From: Sphaerisporangium perillae
Lineage (GTDB): Bacteria; Actinomycetota; Actinomycetes; Streptosporangiales; Streptosporangiaceae
Length of the DNA stretch: 64,000 nucleotides
Assembly (NCBI RefSeq): GCF_023276435.1
Contig: NZ_JALLPO010000033.1
Location: 1 to 64,000 of the forward strand
Direction: 5' to 3'
Shown piece by piece: positions 19,831 through 28,062 of this stretch (its first letter is position 1; every line of letters starts with the position of its first letter). The translations under genes were made by a program, and so were the position numbers. The notes beneath the pieces were generated by a model. It saw nothing but the letters and a program-made list of their open reading frames with translations. It was not told the DNA's origin and searched no databases.

Positions 19831-19940
19831 TCGGGCCGGCTCGGGGAGGTACCTGGGTGTCGAGTGGTCGGGGTAACCTGGCAGGCTTGCCTGTGGATAC
19901 CCGAACGCGATTCTCCCCCGACCCCCCGTGGAGGCTGACC

Positions 19941-21098
19941 TTGCAGGGACCGCTCAGTGACATCGTGGTCCTCGACCTGTCCCGTGCTCTGGCCGGGCCG
20001 CACGGAGCGCAGATGCTCGGTGACCTGGGCGCCACGGTGATCAAGGTTGAGCATCCTGACGGTGGTGACGAGTCGCGCGGCTGGGGGCCGCCCTTCGTCG
20101 GACCTTCGGGCGACATTTCGACGTACTTCCTGGCGGCCAATCGTAACAAGCGGTCCATCACCCTCGACCTCAAGGCCGAGGAGGGTGCCGCCCTGCTCAC
20201 CCGCCTGGTGCGGCAGAGCGATGTCCTGATCGAGAACTTCCGTACGGGCGTGCTCGACCGGCTGGGCTTCTCCGTGGAGCGCCTGCACGAGCTGAACCCC
20301 CGCCTGGTGATCCTCTCGATCACCGGCTTCGGCCATGACGGCCCTGAGGGCGGGCGCCCGGGGTACGACCAGATCGCGCAGGGCGAGGCGGGCCTGATGA
20401 GCCTCACCGGCCCTTCGCCCGCCGAGCCGTACCGCGTGGGCGCCTCGATCGCCGACCTGCTCGCGGGCATCCACGGCGCGTACGGCGTGCTGGCCGCGCT
20501 GTACGAGAGGGAGCGCACCGGCAAGGGGAAGGTCGTGCGCACTTCGCTGCTCGCGTCGGTGGTGGGGGTGCACTCCTACCACGGGACGGCGTGGACGGTC
20601 GGCGGCAAGGTCCCGGGCGCCGGCGGGAACCACCACGCCTCGATCGCACCGTATGGGGCCTTCCACTGCGCCGACGGGATGATCCAGATCGCGGTGGCCA
20701 ACGACGTCCAGTGGCGCAGGCTGGCCCCCCTCCTCGGCATCGACCCGGAGACGCCTAGGTACGCGGTCAACAGGGAGAGGTTCGCCCACCGCGACGAGCT
20801 GATCGCCGACATGGAGAAGGCGCTGGCCGCGCACGACCGGGCCCACTGGCTCGCCGCGCTCGCCGAGGCGGGTATCCCGGCCGGCGCGATCCGTTCCATC
20901 GACGAGGTCTACGCCTGGGACCAGACCCGGTCGCAGGGGCTCCTCCTCACCGTCGAGCATCCGGTGCTCGGTTCCATCGAGCTCCCGGGGTCGCCGCTGA
21001 GGTTCGACGGGGAACCGCCCGCCGAGCATCTCGCCCCGCCCTCGCTCGGCCAGGACAACGAGGCCGTGCTCGAGTGGCTGGCGAAGCGGGAAGCGTGA
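19941..21098 (+). CDS. CaiB/BaiF family CoA-transferase
   Basis: 385 aa from TTG 19941, which has TGGAGG 6-7 nt upstream and starts the protein just before LSDIVVLDLSRALAGPHGAQ, the conserved family N-terminus; the frame to 19806 is repeat-derived. Class III CoA-transferase: the catalytic Asp region is EPYRVGASIADLLAGIHG (near residue 170), and GYDQIAQGEAGLMSLTG and NFRTGVLDRLG are family motifs. It moves CoA between organic acids in acid or branched-chain catabolism. The next gene is a carboxyltransferase on the same strand 130 bp downstream, so they may share a pathway. Confidence 0.93.
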   Translation: MQGPLSDIVVLDLSRALAGPHGAQMLGDLGATVIKVEHPDGGDESRGWGPPFVGPSGDISTYFLAANRNKRSITLDLKAEEGAALLTRLVRQSDVLIENFRTGVLDRLGFSVERLHELNPRLVILSITGFGHDGPEGGRPGYDQIAQGEAGLMSLTGPSPAEPYRVGASIADLLAGIHGAYGVLAALYERERTGKGKVVRTSLLASVVGVHSYHGTAWTVGGKVPGAGGNHHASIAPYGAFHCADGMIQIAVANDVQWRRLAPLLGIDPETPRYAVNRERFAHRDELIADMEKALAAHDRAHWLAALAEAGIPAGAIRSIDEVYAWDQTRSQGLLLTVEHPVLGSIELPGSPLRFDGEPPAEHLAPPSLGQDNEAVLEWLAKREA

Positions 21099-21231
21099 CC
21101 GGCCCGGTGAGGAGATCGGTGCCCGAGGTCCGGCGCGGGCGACCGTCCCGCGACCGGATCAGCGCATCGGCGCCCGTGACCCAGCCGTTGGGGAGAGTGG
21201 TGTTCGGGCGGCGGGTTTGGGGAGGTGGGCG

Positions 21232-22746
21232 GTGAGTCCCGGGCGGCCGGACGCGTACACGCTGATCCGGACCGTGCTCGACCCCGGGTCGTGGAAGTCG
21301 TGGGACGTACCGACCGTGGATCCCGCGCCGCCGGGCTCGCCGTACGCCGAGGAACTGGCCGCCGCGCGCGCGAGGACGCCTTACGACGAGTCGGTGGTGA
21401 CCGGCGAGGGGCTGCTGGGCGGTCGCCGGGTGGCGGTCATGGCGTGCGAGTTCTCCTTCCTCGCCGGGTCGATCGGGGTGGCCGCCGCCGAGCGGCTGGT
21501 ACGCGCCGTCGAGCGGGCGACCGCGGAAGGACTGCCGCTGCTGGCCGCGCCGGCGTCGGGCGGCACCCGTATGCAGGAGGGCGCGCTCGCCTTCGTGCAG
21601 ATGATCAAGATCAGCGCCGCAGTGTCGGCGCATCGCGCGGCCGGCCTGCCGTACCTCGTGTACCTGCGCCACCCCACCACCGGCGGGGTGTTCGCGTCGT
21701 GGGGGTCGCTCGGCCACGTGACCGCCGCCGAGCCGGGAGCGCTGATCGGATTCCTGGGCCCGAGGGTGTTCGAGTCCCTGCACGGCTACGCCTTCCCGCA
21801 GGGCGTCCAGGTCGCCGAGAACCTGTTCGACCACGGCCTCGTCGACGCCGTGGTGTCGGCCGAGAACGCCCGCGAGATCGCGATCCGCGCGCTGTCCGTC
21901 CTGTGCGCGACCACGGATGCCGGAGCGGGCGAGGACCTCACGCGGGGGCCCGAGCCGGAGGAGCGGGTCACCACCGTCGACGCCTGGGAGGCGATCAGCC
22001 GTTCCCGCCGCGACGACCGGCCCGGCGTCCGGGCGCTGCTCAAGCTGGGCGCCACGGACGTGACCCCGCTGAACGGCACGGGCGCGGGGGAGAACGATCC
22101 CGGCCTGCTCCTCGCCCTCGCGAGGTTCGGCAGGGCTCCGGCCGTGGTGCTCGGCCAGGACCGTCGCCGGCAGAGCACCGGGCGCCAGCTCGGTCCCGCC
22201 GGGCTGAGGGTCGCCCGCCGGGGCATGCACCTCGCCTCCGAGCTGGGCCTGCCGCTGGTCACCGTCATCGACACCGCCGGGGCGGCGCTGTCGAAGGCGG
22301 CCGAGGAGGGCGGGCTGTCCGCGGAGATCGCCCGTTCGCTCGCCGACCTGGTGATGCTGGACGCGCCGACCGTGTGCCTGCTGCTCGGGGAGGGGGCGGG
22401 CGGCGCCGCTCTGGCCCTGCTGCCCGCCGACCGGGTGCTGGGCGCCCAGCACGGCTGGCTGTCGCCGCTGCCGCCCGAGGGCGCGTCGGCGATCCTGTAC
22501 CGGACCATCGACTTCGCCCCCGAGATCGCCAAAGCGCAGGGCGTGCGGGCGCAGGACCTGAAGCGGGACGGCATCGTCGACCGGATCATCCCGGAGTTCC
22601 CGGACGCCGCCTACGAGCCGAGGGCCTTCTGCGGGCGGGTCGCCGCGACGCTCGAGTACGAGATCCTCGGGCTGCTGAAGCGCCCGCCCGAGGATCGTCT
22701 GGCGACCCGCCTCGCCCGCTACCGCCGGCTCGGTGTCTCCGGCTGA
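21232..22746 (+). CDS. Acyl-CoA carboxylase carboxyltransferase, fused beta/alpha
   Basis: 504 aa; GTG 21232 with GGAGGT 5 nt upstream. The N-terminal half is AccD-like (YDESVVTGEGLLGGRRVAVM, SGGTRMQEGALAFVQ, TGGVFASWGSLGHV) and the C-terminal half AccA-like (IDTAGAALSKAAEEGG, GEGAGGAALALLPADRV). The four-Cys zinc ribbon of AccD is absent. It would transfer carboxyl from biotin to an acyl-CoA such as acetyl- or propionyl-CoA. No biotin carboxylase or carrier gene is adjacent. Its last 28 bp overlap the 3' end of the convergent gene, where a 24-bp tandem array begins. Confidence 0.9.
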   Translation: MSPGRPDAYTLIRTVLDPGSWKSWDVPTVDPAPPGSPYAEELAAARARTPYDESVVTGEGLLGGRRVAVMACEFSFLAGSIGVAAAERLVRAVERATAEGLPLLAAPASGGTRMQEGALAFVQMIKISAAVSAHRAAGLPYLVYLRHPTTGGVFASWGSLGHVTAAEPGALIGFLGPRVFESLHGYAFPQGVQVAENLFDHGLVDAVVSAENAREIAIRALSVLCATTDAGAGEDLTRGPEPEERVTTVDAWEAISRSRRDDRPGVRALLKLGATDVTPLNGTGAGENDPGLLLALARFGRAPAVVLGQDRRRQSTGRQLGPAGLRVARRGMHLASELGLPLVTVIDTAGAALSKAAEEGGLSAEIARSLADLVMLDAPTVCLLLGEGAGGAALALLPADRVLGAQHGWLSPLPPEGASAILYRTIDFAPEIAKAQGVRAQDLKRDGIVDRIIPEFPDAAYEPRAFCGRVAATLEYEILGLLKRPPEDRLATRLARYRRLGVSG

Positions 22747-24104
22747 TCCGGGGTGGAGGTCCCGGCCTGATCCGGGGTGGAGGTCCCGGCCTGATCCGCT
22801 GAGGAGGGTCCGGTCTGGCCCGTGGCAGTGGTACCGGTCTGGTCCGTGACAGGGGTTCCCGGCCGGTCCGGGCCGGAGGCGGTGGGCCGGGCCGGTGTGG
22901 CGATGGGAGCGTCGGTCCAGAGCGGCGGATGCGCGGATTCGTCGACGCGTGTGGTCTGCTTGCCCTCGGCGTCGTAGCAGACGATCGAGTAACCCTCGGC
23001 GTAGACGTCACCCGCGTGTTCGTACGGAGCGGAGTACAGGGTGAAACCCCTGTGCCACGGGTCCGGGATCGCGTCGGCCGACACCCTCCGGCCGTCTTTG
23101 AGAGTCAGTTCGATCCTGGCCGTTCCAGCCGGCGCGATGCCGAACCAGTGTCCACGGCCGAAGTGCCAGTCCGACGGGATGGCGTCCTTGAGCGATTCGC
23201 CGGTGGCCATGATCTCCGTCCCGACGACGACCTCGTCGTGGTTCAGCCAAGCCAGCGTCCCGTCCTCGTACAGGCGCGCGGTCAGGCCTCCTCGCAGGTC
23301 CACGGCGGGCTCCACGGGCTTCGCGCTCGTCAGCTCGTCCGAACGCTTGGAGGGTGTCATCCGCACGAGGATCTTCCCGTCGGCGTCGCTGAACTGGAAG
23401 GCGCGCACTTGCGCCCGTGCTGGGTAGGTCACCGCCCACACCGTGGCGGGCGCGCCTTCCGGCCGGTAGATCGTGCCGGGCAGGAGGGTCCCGTCCTTGG
23501 CGACGGCCTGGACCTTCGCCACCGGGGCACGAGCCACGCCATAGGAGATCGCCGTGTCGGCGCGAGGCCACTTGCCCGCCGTGCCGCCGACGTACCAGGC
23601 GTACTCCCCTGAGTGACGGGGGTCATCGTCCATCGGGCAGCCCGCGACGCTTCCGCCGCGGAGCGCGGACTGGACGGCCCAGCACAGGACGTCGTACTTC
23701 GGCGCGTCCGGCGCGACCGGCTGGTCAAGGCCTTTCTGCTGGGGCATCCGGGAGAACCACAGGCGCATGATCCTGCCGTCGTCGGGGTTGACCAGGGCGA
23801 GCGTCTCGCCGATCGGCGGGTGCTCCGCCGTCTGGGTCTGGTAGGCGTCCTGGCGTTCCGGCGACGCCCCGGTGGCCGGGGCGGTGCGGGCGCCGGTGGT
23901 GGCGCTGTCGGCCCCCCCGTGCGAGAGGACGAGGGGCACGCCGGCGATCACGGCGGCCGTCGCGACCGGGACGGCGGCCAGTGCGGCCCACCTCATGCGC
24001 CGGGTCCTTCTCACCCGCTGCTGGACGCCCAGCCACGCGTGGGGGCTGGTCTCGTAGGTCGAGGCACGGTCGCGCAGCGCCTCGCGGAGGTCGTTCTCAA
24101 TCAT
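22719..24104 (-). CDS. Membrane-anchored protein of the sigma operon (anti-sigma-like)
   Basis: 461 aa. Cytoplasmic N-terminus of about 38 residues (ENDLREALRDRASTYETS, basic RRVRRTRRMR), one membrane helix at about 39-60 (WAALAAVPVATAAVIAGVPLVL), then a large extracellular domain. It overlaps the ECF sigma gene by 8 bp, so the two are made together. That position and one-pass layout fit an anti-sigma factor or associated sensor, but no ZAS zinc motif is visible. The C-terminus is a Thr/Pro/Gln repeat tail (DQAGTSTP units of 8 residues) from a 24-bp array. Confidence 0.75.
   Translation of the reverse strand: MIENDLREALRDRASTYETSPHAWLGVQQRVRRTRRMRWAALAAVPVATAAVIAGVPLVLSHGGADSATTGARTAPATGASPERQDAYQTQTAEHPPIGETLALVNPDDGRIMRLWFSRMPQQKGLDQPVAPDAPKYDVLCWAVQSALRGGSVAGCPMDDDPRHSGEYAWYVGGTAGKWPRADTAISYGVARAPVAKVQAVAKDGTLLPGTIYRPEGAPATVWAVTYPARAQVRAFQFSDADGKILVRMTPSKRSDELTSAKPVEPAVDLRGGLTARLYEDGTLAWLNHDEVVVGTEIMATGESLKDAIPSDWHFGRGHWFGIAPAGTARIELTLKDGRRVSADAIPDPWHRGFTLYSAPYEHAGDVYAEGYSIVCYDAEGKQTTRVDESAHPPLWTDAPIATPARPTASGPDRPGTPVTDQTGTTATGQTGPSSADQAGTSTPDQAGTSTPDQPETPSRR
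22741..22860. repeat. 24-bp x5 tandem array at a convergent 3' overlap
   Basis: Five 24-bp units (22741-22764, 22765-22788, 22789-22812, 22813-22836, 22837-22860), the first two nearly identical. On the minus strand they encode the repeat tail of the membrane protein. The first unit overlaps the stop codon of the carboxyltransferase gene. Confidence 0.9.
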
Positions 24105-24609
24105 CGCTGCTCTCCTGGAGTGAACGGCCGAGGGCCGCGATGGCGCGGCTGGTGTGGCTCTTGACGGAGCCGGTGGTCACGCCCATGGCGTCGGCGATCT
24201 CGCGTTCGGACAGGTCGAGCCAGTAACGCAGGACCAGGGCTTCGCGCTGGCGCCGGGGCAGCCGGTCGACCGCGGCGAGCAGGTCCCGGTGGCGTTCGGC
24301 GATCAGGAACGCCTGCTCGCCGCTCCTTTCGGGAGGAGGCGGCTCGGGTTTGCGCAGGCGCGTGAGCCTGAGGTGGCGTATCCGGTTGCGGGTCAGGTTG
24401 CAGACGATCGACCGGAGGTAGGGCACGGCCGCCGCGTCATCGCGCAGGCGCGCCAGTCTCTGGTGCAGGCGCGCGAAGGCCTCCTGGGCGATGTCCTCCG
24501 GATCGTCCGCGCCGAGCAGGCCGGCCAGCCGGACCATCGCCGGGTAGTGCGCGGCGAAGATCTCGGCGAACGACGGGCGCTCGCGGGTGAGGGTCGGGGC
24601 TTCGGTCAC
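24097..24609 (-). CDS. ECF-type RNA polymerase sigma factor (SigE-like)
   Basis: 170 aa from GTG 24609, chosen because GTG overlaps the TGA of the gene before it (GTGA) and gives MTEAPTLTRERPSFAEIF. Region 2: FAAHYPAMVRLAGLLGADDPE with EDIAQEAFARLHQRL (about 12-50). Region 4: LPRRQREALVLRYWLDLSERE then IADAMGVTTGSVKSHTSRAIAAL (about 116-160), the SigE-family type common in actinomycetes. An ATG at 24645 is possible but would overlap the upstream gene by 40 bp. Third of four coupled genes; the membrane protein after it may control it. Confidence 0.93.
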   Translation of the reverse strand: MTEAPTLTRERPSFAEIFAAHYPAMVRLAGLLGADDPEDIAQEAFARLHQRLARLRDDAAAVPYLRSIVCNLTRNRIRHLRLTRLRKPEPPPPERSGEQAFLIAERHRDLLAAVDRLPRRQREALVLRYWLDLSEREIADAMGVTTGSVKSHTSRAIAALGRSLQESSDD

Positions 24610-25034
24610 ACCCCAGAGACACTCACGCCCTGCGCCGGTTGACATGGGATCGGCACGCGTTCGACGCGGATGGAGTGGACCTCCTCATGCGGGACGACCA
24701 CCTCGTAGGCCCCGTGGTCGACCATCCAGTAGCCGAGCGCCTCGGCCTTCAGGCCGCTGTGGCCGGTGTAGGCGATGTGCAGCCCGTCGTCGTCCTCGTC
24801 GAGGACGACGCACGGCTCGCCGCCGAACGCGCCGACCGTGCGCAGCAGGACCAGCCACTGGAGGTCTTCGCGCCTGACCTGCCGCCGCCAGTAGCCGCCC
24901 ACCCGGTCGAAGCCCTCCCGGGGCTCCTCGCTGAACAGGATCACGTCGCCGGGGCCGGGGCCGAGCGCGGCGGCGTACGTCTGGTCGTGCTGGTGGGCGA
25001 TGAAGCCGAGGCCCACGGGCTCGATGTCGCTCAT
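24606..25034 (-). CDS. Unknown protein of the sigma operon, 142 aa
   Basis: Start at ATG 25034 (MSDIEPVGLGFIAHQHDQTY), overlapping the stop of the preceding gene by ATGA. No signal peptide. Mixed alpha/beta sequence with a conserved-looking acidic strand CVVLDEDDDGLHIAYTG and a WMVDHGAYEVVVPHEEVHSI stretch. Family not recognised. Coupling to the sigma gene by a 4-bp overlap suggests a shared role in the same response. Confidence 0.75.
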   Translation of the reverse strand: MSDIEPVGLGFIAHQHDQTYAAALGPGPGDVILFSEEPREGFDRVGGYWRRQVRREDLQWLVLLRTVGAFGGEPCVVLDEDDDGLHIAYTGHSGLKAEALGYWMVDHGAYEVVVPHEEVHSIRVERVPIPCQPAQGVSVSGV

Positions 25035-25498
25035 GCGGCCGGCCGCCAGGTGAGCCCGTCGTAGTCGGCGAAGGACCGCTCGCCGCGGAAGGTCAGGTGG
25101 CGGATCTCCGCCCCCGCCGGGATGGGCATCGGCGTGGTGTGGAACTGGGGGACGACGTGCTGGCGGGAGGTGGTGAACCCGTTGCCGGCGAACGGCGGCG
25201 AATCGTTCCAATCTCCGCCCATGTGCGGGCCGTAGGGCACGACGTAGGTGTCGGTGTCGCGGACCTGCCACCGGAGGATGTACAGCTCGGGGACCGAGGG
25301 TGTGAGCTCGGATCCCTCGAACGTCAGGTCGAGCGCCGAGACCAGTTGCTCGGGGCTGGTCAGCCGCGAGCAGTCTTGGACGCGGTAGACGTAACCCGAG
25401 ATGATCGTGCGCTGGCCCGCGAGGTAGGGCACCAGCAGCCGAGGCGGGATGACTTTTTGCATCTGCGTACTTGGTGCCGGCTCGCTCACATCCCGCAT
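25031..25498 (-). CDS. Unknown protein, first gene of the sigma operon
   Basis: 155 aa from ATG 25498 (MRDVSEPAPS); ATGs at 25519, 25516 and 25462 are alternatives and no clear ribosome site decides. The sequence is rich in aromatics and beta-prone (RTIISGYVYRVQDCSRL, YILRWQVRDTDTYVVPYG, GNGFTTSRQHVVPQFHTTPM). No signal peptide, no known domain recognised. It leads a four-gene run with 4-, 4- and 8-bp overlaps into the ECF sigma factor and membrane protein. Confidence 0.7.
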   Translation of the reverse strand: MRDVSEPAPSTQMQKVIPPRLLVPYLAGQRTIISGYVYRVQDCSRLTSPEQLVSALDLTFEGSELTPSVPELYILRWQVRDTDTYVVPYGPHMGGDWNDSPPFAGNGFTTSRQHVVPQFHTTPMPIPAGAEIRHLTFRGERSFADYDGLTWRPAA

Positions 25499-25825
25499 TT
25501 TACCGGAGAGCCGCATCAAGCCCTGGTCATTCAGGCGGGGATAAATGTGGTCCCCATCGGGGATGGCCCGTCGTAGGCAGGGCAGACCTCAGCTCGAACC
25601 GCACATTTCCGACTCGCTGGTTGATCGGATGGGTCGGCGTTGTCTTCCAATGGACGCCTTGCTGATCGTGAGCGAGGTGCGCCGTGGGAGGCCGCGAAGT
25701 AGGGCGGTGTCCGGATGTGGCCATGCTCGCCGGCTCGGTCATGTCGAGATTCGGCTTTCATGCCTTGGTCAGGCGATACTATTTTCGAGTAATCGATTGA
25801 CTGCAGAGGGTGGAGGTGTCCAGGG
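25499..25825. other. TnpB left flank / left-end region
   Basis: About 330 bp between the sigma operon and tnpB. It should contain the element's left end and the sigma operon promoter. AT content rises at 25765-25800 (CGATACTATTTTCGAGTAATC), a likely promoter or hairpin zone. I cannot place the left boundary or the target motif by eye. Confidence 0.45.
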
Positions 25826-27076
25826 GTGAGGTTGCGGTACAACTTCCGGCTCTACCCCGACGCTCCGCAGCGGGAGATGCTCGCCAAGACGTTCGGGTGT
25901 GCCCGGGTGGTGTGGAATGACGCCCTGGCTGCGCGTAAGGCAGCCCGCCAGGCCGGGCTGCCGTTCATCGGGGACGCCGAGATCCAACGTCTGGTGCTCA
26001 CCGCTGCGAAGAAGACCCCTGGGCGGGCATGGCTGACCGAGGTGTCCTCAGTGGTGCTCCAGCAGTCGGTGCGTGATCTCAATACCGCATACAGGAACTT
26101 CTTCGATTCGGTCAGGGGGAGGCGCCGGGGGCCGAGGATGGGGTTGCCCCGATTCAAGTCCCGTCACGAGCACCGGCAGACGGCCAGGTTCAACAGCAAT
26201 GCCTTCTCTCTCACGGCTCAAGGCCGTTTGTATCTGGCGAAGGTCGGCGAGGTGGAGGTCCGCTGGTCCCGGGCGCTGCCCGCCGCTCCGTCGTCAGTCA
26301 CGGTGGTCAAGGACGCTGCGGGAAGGTACTTTTGCTCGTTCGTGGTTATGGTGGCGGACGGCGGTGAGGTCCTGCCGGAGGTTGACACCGAGACGGGGAT
26401 CGATCTGGGGCTCACCCACTACGCGACCTTCAGCACTGGCGACAAGGTGACCAACCCCAAGTGGTTGCGGCGGCGGGAGAAGAAACTCGCCAGGCTGCAA
26501 CGCTCGCTGTCCGGCAAGGAGGAGGGGTCGAAGAACCGGGACAAGGCCCGGGTGCAACTCGCGCGTCAGCATGCGAAGGTGGCCGATGCGCGCCGAGATT
26601 TTCTGCACAAGACGACGACCTCGATCATCCTCGAGAACCAAGGGACGCATATCGAGACGTTGTCGGTGCGGGGGCTGGCGCGGGGCCGTAACGCCAGGTC
26701 TGTGAACGACGCGAGTTGGGGTGCGTTCCTCGCTTTGTTGGAGGGTAAGGCCGCCCGGTACGGCAGAATGCTGGTGAAGATCGGTGGCTGGTATCCCTCC
26801 TCTCAGCTGTGTCCGTGCTGTGGCTGGAAGGTCGGGAAACTTGCTCTTCAGGTGCGGGAGTGGGATTGCCGGCGGTGTGGTGAGCACCATGATCGGGACG
26901 TTGCAGCCGCGATCAACATTCTGCTCGAGGGGCAGCGCATCCTCCGCACTACCCGTATCACCGTGGCCGCTGGGCTGGCTGGACACGGCGAAAACGACTG
27001 TGGAGGGCAGGTAAGACCAGGTGAGGCAACTCCAACCCTGGCTCCGCCCGGAATCTACGGTGCACAAGCGGCGTAG
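25826..27076 (+). CDS. tnpB: TnpB-like RNA-guided nuclease (IS200/IS605 accessory)
   Basis: 416 aa, GTG start with a GGAGG nearby. N-terminal OrfB helix-turn-helix (FGCARVVWNDALAARKAAR); RuvC-like active site Asp193 in GIDLGLTHYATFS, Glu277 in HIETLSVRGL, and the C-terminal acid in HHDRDVAAAINIL (D356/D358). The zinc ribbon CPCCG (329-333) and CRRCG (348-352) is intact. Usual consensus has DVNAA where this has DVAAA. No TnpA transposase accompanies it, so it is a stand-alone tnpB element. TnpB proteins use an omega RNA from the element's right end to cut DNA. The reading frame is full length with no stop or shift. Confidence 0.93.
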   Translation: MRLRYNFRLYPDAPQREMLAKTFGCARVVWNDALAARKAARQAGLPFIGDAEIQRLVLTAAKKTPGRAWLTEVSSVVLQQSVRDLNTAYRNFFDSVRGRRRGPRMGLPRFKSRHEHRQTARFNSNAFSLTAQGRLYLAKVGEVEVRWSRALPAAPSSVTVVKDAAGRYFCSFVVMVADGGEVLPEVDTETGIDLGLTHYATFSTGDKVTNPKWLRRREKKLARLQRSLSGKEEGSKNRDKARVQLARQHAKVADARRDFLHKTTTSIILENQGTHIETLSVRGLARGRNARSVNDASWGAFLALLEGKAARYGRMLVKIGGWYPSSQLCPCCGWKVGKLALQVREWDCRRCGEHHDRDVAAAINILLEGQRILRTTRITVAAGLAGHGENDCGGQVRPGEATPTLAPPGIYGAQAA

Positions 27077-27144
27077 CAGAAGCAGTAAGTACCCTACGGC
27101 GACGTGGGGGAGTCCTCGGCGTTCACGCCGGGGTGGATGTCAAG
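26950..27144 (+). ncRNA. Probable omega RNA / right end of the TnpB element
   Basis: TnpB guide RNAs come from the 3' end of the gene and the right end of the element. Here the right end shows a terminal hairpin, CCTCGGCG / CGCCGGGG with loop TTCA (27114-27133), followed by TGGATGTCAAG. This closely resembles actinobacterial IS605-group ends (hairpin then GGATGTCAA). The guide would start just after about 27142. The 5' limit is a rough estimate. Confidence 0.55.
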
Positions 27145-28053
27145 ATCTGCCGACCTCGGCGGCATGGCGCGATAAATATCTGGGCGCCGATGAGAAAGAG
27201 AGGGCAGCGTGGCGCGCACCCGATCGGTCTCGGCCGGGTCGATCTCGACGACCTGGACGGCGCTCCCGGGGCCCAGATCGGTACGTACCACTCCCAAAGG
27301 ATCGACCAGCATGCTCCGGCCGATCCCGAAGCCGTCCTTGGCCTCCGGGTCGGGCGCCTGCCCGACGGCGAGGGTCCACATGGTGTTCTCGATGGCCCTC
27401 GCCCTGACCAGGGTGACCCAGTGCTCTTCCTTCATCGGGCCCGCGCCCCACGCGGCGATCACGACGAACGCCTCGGCGCCCTGGTCCACCAGTGCGCGCG
27501 CCAGCTCGGGGAAGCGGATGTCGTAACAGGTGATCAGCCCGACCCGCAGGCCCTCGAGCTCCACGACCACCGGTGTGCCGCCCGGCGCGACGAGGTCGGA
27601 CTCGCGGGCGCCGAACGAGTCGAACAGGTGGATCTTGCGGTAGGCGGCGCGTAGTCCGCCGCGCCGGTCGAGCGCGACGGCGGTGTTGTACACCCGCCCT
27701 CCGGCGGCGCCCTGCCCCGGGTCGCCGGCGGTGTCGTGCGCCCGCTCACCGGCGGTGCCCTGCCCTTCGTCGCCGGCGGTGTCGTGCGCCCGCTCGACGG
27801 CCGGGTCGAAGGTGCCGAACACGACGGCGACCTCGTTGGCCCGGGCGGCGTCGGCCACGGCGGTGACGAAGGGGCCGTCGAGCGGCTCGGCGGCCTCGGC
27901 GACGCCCTTGCCGAACCGGGTGAGGGTCGCCTCCGGGAACACCGCGAGCGTGGCGCCGCGCGAGGCGGCCCGGCCCAGGGCGTCGCGCACACGCTCCAGG
28001 TTGGTCTTGGGGTCGACGGACACCGGTATCTGGCAGAGGGCGATGCGGGTCAC
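27094..28053 (-). CDS. Carbon-nitrogen hydrolase (nitrilase family)
   Basis: 319 aa. The catalytic triad is present: E41 (VFPEATLT), K140 (YRKIHLFD), C176 (TCYDIRFPE). This branch is usually amidase-like (omega-amidase or deaminated-glutathione amidase type). Two oddities. Residues 87-118 are two 16-aa repeats (ERAHDTAGDEGQGTAG type) inserted before VYNTA. The last ~20 residues (SADLDIHPGVNAEDSPTSP) are encoded by the right end of the adjoining TnpB element. The first catalytic part is normal, so the enzyme is probably active. It is 9 bp from the upstream DUF418 gene and probably in its operon. Confidence 0.9.
   Translation of the reverse strand: MTRIALCQIPVSVDPKTNLERVRDALGRAASRGATLAVFPEATLTRFGKGVAEAAEPLDGPFVTAVADAARANEVAVVFGTFDPAVERAHDTAGDEGQGTAGERAHDTAGDPGQGAAGGRVYNTAVALDRRGGLRAAYRKIHLFDSFGARESDLVAPGGTPVVVELEGLRVGLITCYDIRFPELARALVDQGAEAFVVIAAWGAGPMKEEHWVTLVRARAIENTMWTLAVGQAPDPEAKDGFGIGRSMLVDPLGVVRTDLGPGSAVQVVEIDPAETDRVRATLPSLSHRRPDIYRAMPPRSADLDIHPGVNAEDSPTSP
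27700..27795. repeat. 48-bp x2 in-frame tandem duplication
   Basis: Two 48-bp units encode residues 87-102 and 103-118 of the nitrilase-family protein. They differ by a few substitutions. They form a Gly/Asp/Ala-rich surface loop not expected in the family. Confidence 0.9.
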
Positions 28054-28062
28054 CGCACCAGC

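Larger units (their letters stand above)
19346..19940. other. Repeat-rich intergenic region
   Basis: About 595 bp with no gene I can support. It holds one copy of a dispersed element (19381-19429), two degenerate ~110-bp tandem units and 15-bp repeats (19632-19830). The CoA-transferase ribosome site is at its right end. Confidence 0.6.
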
